Assembly: GCA_027596945.1 (NCBI GenBank) | Contig: JADGJH010000079.1 | Span: forward strand, 3,521 to 13,870 | Reading direction: 5' to 3' | Length of the DNA stretch: 10,350 nt | Source of the DNA: Physocladia obscura | Taxonomy: Eukaryota; Chytridiomycota; Chytridiomycetes; Chytridiales; Chytriomycetaceae | Shown here: one piece after another, positions 1 to 7,465 of the stretch | Position numbering within the stretch: position 1 is the first letter of the stretch | Layout of the letters: each line of letters starts with the position of its first letter | Made by a program: the position numbers and the translations under genes | Notes under the pieces: generated by a model | Told to the model about the DNA's origin: nothing | Database searches by the model: none | The model's input: the letters and a program-made list of their open reading frames with translations, nothing else

Positions 1-463
1 AAAAAATCCCTTATTGGTTCAAACAGTTTGTAAGCCCCAAAAAATCCTTTTTCTCACTAATTGGTGTATACTACGACACTGAATCTCACTGCCTGTTTCG
101 TTAGCTATTCAGAATCACTAATGAAAACAATGCCAAGAGTGCTTCAGATGGGGGAGTGTTTAGTTTTGAGGTTTGTGGAGATTTGCAAATTTTGCTGGCA
201 ATTTAGAAATCATTAATTGTTAACTCCAATCTGTCACTTCCTCTGAACACGACACCACCATTTCCAGCAAACATGTTTATTGCAATATTGACCTTTGTAT
301 TACAAAATCTAATATCATTCCTGTGTCACAACTGATTTTTTTTGATGACATGGTGTTCGTTCTTTGTTTCAAGACTTTTTATTTTTATTTCTTTGTATAA
401 GTTACAGTATAATACAGTGAGAGATTCTACCAACCCAACAATTTAAAACAACTTCAAGCAACT

Positions 464-546
464 CAGCTCAAGTCGGCTCGAGCCAAAGTCGAGCTGTTTT
501 CGTGAGGACTCGGCTCACTTGGCCGGGCCGAGCTGAGCCGAGCTGG
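464..546. repeat. GC-rich palindromic patch of GAGC/GCTC words
   Basis: An 80-bp GC-rich patch lies inside AT-rich DNA. It repeats the words CGAGC, GAGCTG and CGGCTC on both strands. A perfect 10-bp palindrome, GGCTCGAGCC, lies at 475-484, and CGAGCTG occurs at 490, 529 and 539. The outer parts (CAGCTC near 464, GAGCTG near 540) are complementary, so the patch could fold back on itself. It is non-coding as far as I can tell. It could be a low-complexity repeat or part of a mobile element. Confidence 0.55.
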
Positions 547-707
547 GGGATCTCAAGTCAAAATAGTCCCACTTCACAGTTATAACATCAGTTAAGATTT
601 TTGCAATCTGTTTGTTCAAAATTTTTCACCTTGGAAAATTGTGTTTATGGGAACAATCTTGAAATAAAATTCTGACCCAATTAGAAAAAAAAAAGCCAAG
701 TTTTTAA

Positions 708-713
708 TTTATT
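708..713 (-). promoter_or_regulatory. Polyadenylation signal of SF3B4
   Basis: TTTATT on the plus strand reads AATAAA on the minus strand, about 45 nt downstream of the SF3B4 stop codon. This is the canonical hexamer at a plausible 3' UTR distance. The cleavage site itself is not visible. Confidence 0.55.
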
Positions 714-757
714 GCGCTTTTCAAAAATTTTAATTAAATATAAACACAGTTGCAAGA

Positions 758-2104
758 TTACATCCATTGCTGTTGCTGCTGTCCATATTGCTGTGAATTG
801 AATCCAGGCGGCTGCGGCATGAATCTGATTAGGTTATGTGAAAGGGTCGATGAGCGCATTTTTTCAGTTTTATTGTTGGTTTATTTTATTTTTTCAAAAC
901 GTACCCTATCGGCATTTGCGGCATTCCCGGCTGTCCAAAAGGTGGCATTCCGGGTTGACCATAAGAATTGGTAGGCATTGGGACTGGTCATAAAAGTAAT
1001 CAGGTGTTTTAAAATAAATTAAGAAGAAAAGAAAAAAAAAGAACTCACATCCAGGGTATCCATACATTGGAGGCATACCAGGCATTTGAGGTGGCATTCC
1101 AGGCAAAGGTGGCATTCCAGGCATTTGTGGCATTCCTGGTAACGGCATGCCAGGCATTGTAGGCATTCCAGATGGAATCTGGGGTGGTTGCATTGTGGCC
1201 GCATTTGGCATTTGACCCGGTCCAGGAGTCGGAATATCGGCAAAGATACGGTTTGGCATTTGTGATGGTGCATTTTTTCGCGCTTGGGCAGCCAAAAGAC
1301 GTTCTAGTAAAACAAAAAATTAAGCAAATTTCGCGCAAAATATTCGAGCATTTTCGAACCTGCCGCAGATCCATGTCGTTCCCCTTGCCCATCTTTTTTA
1401 AACGCGTAACTGACAGTAATCGGCTTATTCATAAGATATTGGCCATTCATTGCCTCAATTGCGGCATCGGATGATTCAAAATTGTCGAAAGCAACGAATC
1501 CGTATCCTTTCGACGAACCAATTTCAGGATCGCGAGCGACTTTCGGTGTTTGAGAAATAACGCCGAATGCAGAGAACGTATCATGCAGCATTTTTTCGTC
1601 GACTTCGTGATCCAAATTTCCGATAAACAGATTCGCGCCAACATCAACAGTGTGTTTGTTATCGGACGCTTTATTAACGCGGATTGGTTTTCCAAATAGT
1701 TTTGTCATGTGCATAATCTGCGTAAGACGGTGCGGGTTACTTCTTCAGTATAAGTTTTGCGTTGTTTAGCTGTTTTTTTTTCTTGCCTTCATTGCGTAGT
1801 CGGCATCGTCCTCGGAAGTATATTCGGCAAATCCGAAACCCTGCAAAAGTTTTAAACATAATGCGCAACCAGCGAATAGCGAAAATAACAAAATGAATAA
1901 AGAGTCACGAATCGACACAAGAGAAACGGACAAAACCTGGTGGCTCTGCGTTACACGATCCTTTGGCAAATGCACGTTTACGACGGGACCAGCTTGCAGC
2001 ATTAGCTCCCAGAGCAGCGCTTCCGTTACCGCCTCGTCGAGATTTCCGACATAGACCGTGTTTTGCTGGTTGCGTTCTTCAATAGGTTTGTATGCGTTCT
2101 GCAT
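758..2104 (-). CDS. SF3B4: SF3B4 / Hsh49-like splicing factor 3b subunit 4 (six exons)
   Basis: Homologue of SF3b subunit 4 (SAP49, yeast Hsh49), a nuclear U2 snRNP protein that contacts pre-mRNA near the branch site and binds SF3B2. Exons on the minus strand are 2104-1937, 1840-1787, 1717-1360, 1303-1049, 983-905 and 824-758; all phases join to give 326 residues. RRM1 has RNP2 VYVGNL (17-22) and RNP1 QGFGFAEY (56-63). RRM2 has RNP2 LFIGNL (104-109) and RNP1 KGYGFVAF (144-151). Family-specific words are [37 protein letters not shown] and [15 protein letters not shown]. Residues about 225-305 are Met-Pro-Gly rich and the end is Gln-rich (stop TAA, 758-760). Introns are 56-96 bp. Intron 2 (1786-1718) uses a GC donor (AAG|GCAAGA), and intron 3 (1359-1304) starts with GTTCGA. 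The ATG follows a 12-A run and fits the family N-terminus (EERNQ then the first beta strand). Family call is very secure; exon ends are inferred from frame and homology. Confidence 0.95.
1070..1170 (-). repeat. Degenerate tandem repeat encoding Met-Pro-Gly in SF3B4
   Basis: The plus strand repeats GGCATTCCAGGCA-like units many times in this stretch. On the coding strand they read as GMP and MPGMP units of the SF3B4 C-terminal tail. The repeat is imperfect at DNA level, so it has been maintained as protein sequence or has expanded and drifted. Confidence 0.75.
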
Positions 2105-2640
2105 TTTTTTTTTTTTCTTTCACGAAGTGTTCCCAAACATTTCCACACCCATCCAATTAATTCAGCGTAACTCTGGTCTGCGTAAAGTGACTGTAATATT
2201 AATATTGGTGAGATGTTTATTAAGATGACTGTGCCTTAATCCTTTGTTTGCATCCAATAAAATAAACCATTTTGAAATCAGAAAGGATTTGTTACAATAC
2301 TTATTAAAAAAATGTTGCTGGGGACAAGAAATAGTTGATTGGTCATTGTGAAGAATTTTTTACAATGCATGGTTCGTGCTCTTGGATGAATGGGACAGTG
2401 GCAGGAGGTATCTGCATAAGTTATCACTATGTAATAATAAACATATTTATTCTCATAAAAAGCCTTTCATTTACAATTCAATTCTTTCAAAGTCTTGTTG
2501 TTGGTTGCAAGACAAGCAGATTTTTCATTATTATCGTTTGAAATTGTAGAAATTTCATTTTCAATAATTTGTTCAATTGGCAAACGAACCATTGACATAG
2601 TACCATTGACAATGAATAATATATAAATAAATACCTTTAT
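2105..2640. other. 5' flank of SF3B4, no gene seen
   Basis: The region opens with twelve A residues on the minus strand directly before the SF3B4 ATG. The rest is AT-rich. One plus-strand open frame of about 68 codons (2335-2541) has no recognisable motif and low-complexity hydrophobic content, so I do not call it a gene. A TATATAAATA stretch lies near 2620 but is not clearly tied to a transcript. Confidence 0.5.
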
Positions 2641-2712
2641 AAAACTGCCACATTATCCCATTGAGTGATTTTTATCACTTTTCTAATGGGAAAGCGCAAA
2701 AGTAGTGGAAAA
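2641..2712 (+). repeat. Short direct repeat module, copy 1, with stem-loop
   Basis: This matches 6151-6212 in the same orientation. Shared features are AAAACT, then TCCCATTGA, then a spacer, then GGGAAAG, then CAAAAG followed by GTGG. Copy 1 can form a nested hairpin: TCCCATT (2656-2662) pairs with AATGGGA (2685-2691), and AGTGAT (2664-2669) pairs with ATCACT (2674-2679). Both copies are followed by an AATCTAATTTT word leading into a long inverted-repeat arm. It is probably a structural end of a mobile element; class unknown. Confidence 0.55.
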
Positions 2713-2754
2713 TGCACTATTTATTGTGAAACCCATGGCAGTTATTATAAATTA

Positions 2755-3155
2755 AATCACTAATCTAATTTTTCTTCAAAAATTTTCTAGAAATTTCTCA
2801 AGCCTTCTATTAACTTCAAGAACTCAAAAACAATTCAAGTAATATTTAACCACTTTCCAATCATTTTTCTTTCTAAGTGTCTTTTTCTTTCCACTTCAAA
2901 AACTACTTAAACCCAACTCTTTTCTTTTCTTTATTATTGATATTATCAAATAAAAATAAGTTGTATCTTAAGTGTTAAACTTTAAACCCAAATCCTATAC
3001 CACTATCTTGAACTCTTGTCATTTAGTTCTGAGATACCTAGTATTGAATTAGTTGACTCAAGCTGCTACAGCTATCAGGATATCTTCTACCATTTTCTAC
3101 AACTTACAGGAACCTTACACTTTTCCCCAGCTACATACAGCAATTTACCTCAGCA
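2755..3155 (+). repeat. Long inverted repeat, arm A
   Basis: About 400 bp matching the reverse complement of 6246-6668 along its length, with small indels. Shared landmarks in order are TAATTTT..CTAGAA, CTCAAGCCTTCTATTA, ACAATTCAAGT, CCACTTTCCAA, ATCTTGAACTCTT, CATTTAGTTCTG, GTATTGAATT, GTTGACTCAAGC and CTACAACTTACAGGAACCTTA. It also matches copy C at 6669-6985. No coding potential is evident. It is the left arm of the structure around the NACHT pseudogene. Edges are approximate. Confidence 0.75.
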
Positions 3156-3420
3156 GCACTACAAAATTGATAATTTATAGTTCTGGCAACTCTCTTCTAA
3201 TGTCTCCCAACTCTACTCAACATTATTGCCTGTCTTGAACCTCGCAGATGCAACTGAGTATTCAAATATGAGCATTTGACTGTGACAGCAAACTATTTGT
3301 ACATTCTTTTTGAAGAACTTTTAAAATATGTCATCAACTCTGTTTGACCAAAAACAATAACTAACCTTTTTTTCAGTTTTGCCTGTGTAGTTAAAACTAT
3401 TCCACAACTTTGATGATGAA
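3156..3420. other. AT-rich spacer between arm A and the pseudogene
   Basis: No motif or gene is recognised here. A 61-codon plus-strand frame (3053-3238) runs from arm A into this stretch. It is composed of repeat sequence with no protein-like pattern. Confidence 0.4.
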
Positions 3421-5590
3421 CTACTCCACTGCTTCCATCTCTTGACATTGAAGGCAATCCCTTAAACAGTCAGGAACCATTTGCCAAGCAATTGATATGT
3501 TATTTTGAAACTTAGACAAACAATTGCAAGCATTGGAAATCACCATCATTTGAGAACACAAATACAGAACTGAAATATGCTTTGTCAATAAATTGAAAAG
3601 TGTTATCTTGCAATCTAAATGAGTAAAATCACCAATATAGAAGGTAGCAGAATCACTGATCAACATACATTCTTTGAAATGAGTCTCTTTATGAAAGTCT
3701 TTGTTGCCATGCAATGCAGCAGACAATAAACTATCTAAACAAAATAGATGAATCAATAAAGTTTTGCTGGTATGATGATCATCAATGAATCATGACTATC
3801 TACTAGATTTTACACAACATTAAATTGAACACCTTTAAGGAAGAGATGCAAAGCACGTATTGTGGACAGGCATTTATAAATTTTCCAGATTAACAGAAAT
3901 TATACATACATCTCAATTGCAACTTTCACAAGAGATGTGTTTCTATCTTAAGTACAAACACTAGACCACAAATTCTCCAAAAACTGAACCAGTTTTGATA
4001 AATTCAAGGCAACAAAATATGTCATATACTCAAAAGATATAGATGCATTCACCTTTCAAATTCCTTCCCAATATTGTCTTTGAATGACTGCAACGCTAAA
4101 AATACAGTCACCAAACTAGTCCCATTTACAGCAAGAACAAAGGCTGCCACCAAAAAAAGGTTAATAAAACTTATAAACAAACAAATTGTAATTTGTACCA
4201 CATGGAGCATTTTCTATAAGATGTTTAATAAGATCTGTTGAAATCTGCATTACTCTGTGGTGGAGTGCATGAGATAAAAGAAGAGGTACCAAAAACAAAG
4301 GTCAAATCCATCAATTCAAATGTGTTTGCATCAATAAATGCCTGAAAGTAATTAATTTGTCAAGATTTGTATGTAATATTTTATGAATTTACGTTTGCAA
4401 ATAAATTTGGGACATCAGATTCATTCATATGCTTAGCTCAATACAAAGATGCATAATTTATATCCTCATTAAAGATTGTATCAAAGACTTTTCTCCTTTC
4501 AGAAACTGAGGACAAGTTACTGGTGGCAATATGGCTCAAGCATTCTTCAGTTTTTGTGGAAGCTGAGATGCTAAAAGAACCATTGATTGAGTGGCAAGAC
4601 ACCGATGCATTTGTCTTGCCAAAGCTGAATCCTGTTTGCAGGAAAACTGTTGGTTTATAGCACTGTCAGTACTTGTCAAGAAATCAGTAACAGATTTATG
4701 CAAAACACAGATATTTGAAGCATGGATGGTTGCCTTGTCTATAACATCGAGATATTCGATGAATTAGAGAACTGTTCCAAGAACATGAATGCAATCAATA
4801 ATATAAAGTTCCTCAATATCATGCAGTGCAGCCATTGGTTCAGAGCTAAGTTGCCGGTAACTCAAAACAACTGCACCAAGTACTTTTTTTGCAGTAATAT
4901 GAATTTTACAGAAATTTTAGGAACAGAATTGAACAGTCAAGTGAGAGTGGTCAAGTATAACTCATCCAACTTGACTGGTGGAATTTACTCTTGACGAGTA
5001 GCCAAATCCTGCTGTTCAAGTTCTTGAAAAACCATGTGCAGCCTAAATAGTCCATTGCTCTATTCCAAAAACTGCTCAACTTTTGCTGCAGAATGTGAAT
5101 CCAGTTTTTTCAGTTCAGCAGTAATATAAATTGCTGAATCTTGCTGGTTTTCTTCCTGAGAGATGTGCAGTGTAGCTGGCTTAATTTGTTCAAACTTCTT
5201 GACCATGTTATTGTCAAAGCAAGTGGTAATGAAGACCTTAACACATGCTGGAAATTTTTGAGATTCAGTAGCCAAAATATTAAGCAGCTCATCACACTTT
5301 CCCATTACCCCACATTCATCTTGGGCATCTAAATTAATGACAGCTGGTTCAATTGTTACACCAGAAAGCTCAGACTCCAAAGAAGTCAATGATGACAATA
5401 TAGTGACAGTAAAAATTTCAGAAATACTACAAGAAAGAATAGGCTTATATCCATCTGTTTATGCTGAGTCTTGATCTTGTTTGACAATATACGACAAGTG
5501 TTTTGCAATCAAAGGATTCCACAGGCATAAACAGTATGCCAGGTAACAAAGAAGCTTCTTCCCATTATTTCTTGTTGCATCATCAGCCAA
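3421..5590 (-). pseudogene. Decayed NACHT-domain (NLR-like) ATPase gene, probable ankyrin-type C-terminus
   Basis: Minus-strand fragments in shifting frames follow the order of fungal NACHT STAND NTPases, which switch on signalling after ligand binding, often in self/non-self recognition. LADDATRNNGKK and CYLAYCLCLWNPLIAKHL (5590 to about 5490) resemble the stretch after Walker A. The Walker B region reads VINLDAQDECG (5341-5309), where the family has IDALDECG. KVFITTCFDNN stands where VRFLITSRP-like sequence is usual. After a shift, NGLFRLHMVFQELEQQDLATR and KLDELYLTTLT (about 5055-4935) match the post-NACHT linker. VLGAVVLSYRQLSSEPMAAL and VLHKSVTDFLTS (4886-4536) match the helical region, and FNEDINYASLY-stop-AKHM (near 4440) follows. 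Farther on, ALHHRVMQ..DLIKHLIENA (4268 to about 4205), FLVAAFVLAVNG (about 4165) and the frame 3756-3421 look ankyrin-like but weaker. Stops lie at 4764-4766, 4536-4538 and 4438-4440. I found neither a Walker A motif nor an N-terminal effector. Non-functionality is clear; the family is well supported; the ankyrin part is tentative. Confidence 0.78.
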
Positions 5591-6150
5591 TCATGAGTTC
5601 TAACAAGGTGTAGGCTCAAAAGGTGATTTGATTCATCCTTCATTTTCTGGGGTAGAGTTTTGCGCAATTGTCTCAAAATTTTTAATTAAATTTGATCCTC
5701 AACAAGAAGTGATTTGCACCACAGGGGTAGCAATATCCTGATTACTCAATCAAATAAACAACAATAGCAATGAATTCTAATAGAATGTTGACTCAGAAAA
5801 TTGAAGGTAAAGTTTTGTGTGACTATTTCAACAGGTTTGGTATGTTATGGCTTTTTTCCAGAACCAAACTGCTTTCCACCATGCCCATTGAAATTTGAAA
5901 GATTCCAACAACAAGCAGACACTAAATTTGCAGGTGCAGTCAAATTTCTTGGTGGATTTGTCAATGTCAAAGCTGCAGAACAAGGTTTGAGAGTGGTTTG
6001 CATTGGACAAGGACTGAAAATAAAACCTGATTAGCACAGCCAATTTTGCACATTTTGACACTGAATCAGCTGGGCTTAATAAAATTGATTCTTGTTTTTG
6101 CTCTTTATCAGAAGGTATTGTAGCCACTGGCAATTTGGACATACACTCAG
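5591..6150. other. AT-rich region upstream of the NACHT remnant
   Basis: This is where the Walker A loop and N-terminal domain of the NACHT gene would be expected on the minus strand. I see no GxxxxGKS/T loop in any minus frame. A minus frame of 104 codons (6142-5828) and an overlapping plus frame of 77 codons (5801-6034) both lack recognisable motifs. Either may be a shadow or an eroded piece of the same gene. Confidence 0.4.
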
Positions 6151-6212
6151 AAAACTATCACGTCATCCCATTGACCAGTTTTTTAAGGGGAAAGTACAAA
6201 AGCGGTGGTAAT
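6151..6212 (+). repeat. Short direct repeat module, copy 2
   Basis: This matches 2641-2712 in direct orientation (AAAACT, TCATCCCATTGA, GGGGAAAG, CAAAAG, GTGG), with a shorter spacer. The outer stem survives only with a G-T pair (TCCCATT against AAGGGGA), and the inner stem is lost. It is followed by AAATCTAATTTT, as in copy 1, then by arm B. Confidence 0.5.
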
Positions 6213-6245
6213 GTATGATTTAAATTAGATTATAAATCTAATTTT

Positions 6246-6668
6246 CTGATGTATATTGGTAAATAGTAGCTTGGGAACAGGCATAAGGTTCTGGTAAGTT
6301 GTAGAAGAGTCTTGAAATTCTGCTGGTTGCTGTAGTGGCTTGAGTCAACCAATTCAATACTTTGTCTCACAGAACTAAATGAGAAGAGTTCAAGATGGAA
6401 GTATGGAATGTAGTTGGAGTAGAAGTTTAATACTTAATCAAAACTTTGTTTTATACCAATAATAAAATAAAGGAAAGACTTTGGGATTAAGTAAATTTTG
6501 GAATAGAAAGAAAGGAAAACAATAGAAGATACTTCAAAAGAAAAATGGTTTGAAAGTGGTTGGAAAGTGGTTGGAAATCAGTTGGAAATCACTTGAATTG
6601 TTATTGAGGTTGTAACAGTAATAGAAGGCTTGAGAAAATTTTAGAAAATTCTAGAAAATTCTAGAAAA
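6246..6668 (-). repeat. Long inverted repeat, arm B
   Basis: The reverse complement of this stretch aligns with arm A (2755-3155) from the CTCAAGCCTTCTATTA word through ATCTTGAACTCTT, CATTTAGTTCTG, GTATTGAATT and CTACAACTTAC. It therefore faces arm A across the NACHT pseudogene. It also contains two local tandem repeats (6546-6589, 11-bp period; 6631-6670, 10-bp period). Edges are approximate. Confidence 0.75.
6546..6589 (+). repeat. 11-bp tandem repeat
   Basis: Four imperfect units of about 11 bp, close to TGGTTGGAAAG (the last two have T in place of the final G), lie inside arm B. Arm A carries the complementary CCACTTTCCAA about once or twice, so the array expanded in arm B or contracted in arm A. 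Confidence 0.65.
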
Positions 6669-6670
6669 TT
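6631..6670 (+). repeat. 10-bp tandem repeat CTAGAAAATT
   Basis: Four consecutive 10-bp units (TGAGAAAATT, TTAGAAAATT, then CTAGAAAATT twice) lie at the outer edge of arm B. Arm A carries a shorter version (TTTTCTAGAAATTTCTC) on the other strand. Confidence 0.75.
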
Positions 6671-6985
6671 CTTGGAGAAAATTAAATTAACAATCTAATT
6701 TATATCATTTTCTTTGTGAATTTTCCAGAATTTTTTCCTTCATGTTATTATTGGTCTTTTTAAATAAGCAAAGACTTTATTAAGTATCAAACTCTCAACT
6801 CCAACTATATCTTATCATTTAGTTTTGAGATAACAAATATTGAATTTGTCAACTCAAGCTGATACAGCTAGCAGCAAAACTATTATTACTCTTCTACTAC
6901 TTACCAGAAGCCTATCAATTTACTTCAATGTACTATAAATAGCAAAATCCACAGCAGCATTACAAAATCATCCTAAAAGCTGATA
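6669..6985 (+). repeat. Third repeat copy C, head-to-head with arm B
   Basis: It is in the same orientation as arm A. Shared landmarks are AATCTAATTT, TTTCC..CAGAATTTT, TTATTATTGG, TATCTTATCATTTAGTTTTG, ATATTGAATT, CAACTCAAGCTGATACAGCTA, TTCTACTACTTACCAGAA and CAGCAGCATTACAAAAT (arm A has CAGCAGCACTACAAAAT at about 3154). It starts where arm B ends, around a short palindromic AATTAACAATCTAATTT junction, so B and C together could form a long foldback. It is more diverged and more deleted than arms A and B. Confidence 0.65.
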
Positions 6986-7465
6986 ACAGTTTTTAAAGTC
7001 AATAACAATAAATAAATAAAAATTTCATCTGAAAATTCTTACCACATACAATTATAACATAGATTGCAACAAAAAGTTCTTGAACAAAATATTGAGTTCT
7101 TTTGTTATCAATATCAGATAGCAGTTGCTACAAGTTTCTCCTCAAAAAGGCTATCAGGGAAAGTCTCGCTATGGCTGTCACATACATGCAAATTGTGCCA
7201 CAGTGGATAAACATAAGTCACATGACAAACACAGAATTAGTATAATACCTGATGATTTCATCTTAGATATCAGGATCCTATACATGACAGAAAATTTCAT
7301 TCTATTACTGAAAGTCTATTCTCTAAAATTTGATCAGGTATGAAAAGAAAATAGAAGGAAAATAATGATATATTTTGGGGTAATAAAACAGTGATAATGG
7401 AAAAATAATGCCAAAAGGAAAACAAAAGGAAAAAACGAGAAAAAAAATGTAATTGTGAAGAAATT
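6986..7465. other. AT-rich region between the repeat and the zinc-finger gene
   Basis: A plus frame of 72 codons (7125-7343) has no motif I recognise. The rest is A-rich. It probably includes the 3' end of the minus-strand zinc-finger transcript, but I see no canonical AATAAA on the minus strand close to that stop. Confidence 0.4.

Larger units (their letters stand above)
1..757. other. AT-rich intergenic region, 3' flank of SF3B4
   Basis: I see no gene here on either strand. It is AT-rich with homopolymer runs, including a T8 near 337 and an A10 near 685. It contains one GC-rich palindromic patch (about 464-546, listed separately) and the poly(A) signal of the minus-strand SF3B4 gene near 708. 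Confidence 0.6.

Noticed and set aside
750..974. Plus-strand frame of 74 codons with a Cys-rich start
   Set aside because: It is antisense to the last two exons and last intron of SF3B4; the Cys run is the complement of the Gln-rich C-terminus.
2335..2541. Plus-strand frame of 68 codons in the SF3B4 5' flank
   Set aside because: AT-rich, hydrophobic low-complexity translation without any motif or partner; likely chance.
5801..6034. Plus-strand frame of 77 codons and overlapping minus frame 6142-5828
   Set aside because: Neither has a recognisable motif. They overlap each other in the CpG-poor island where stop codons are unevenly distributed; the minus frame may be eroded NACHT N-terminus but I could not support it.
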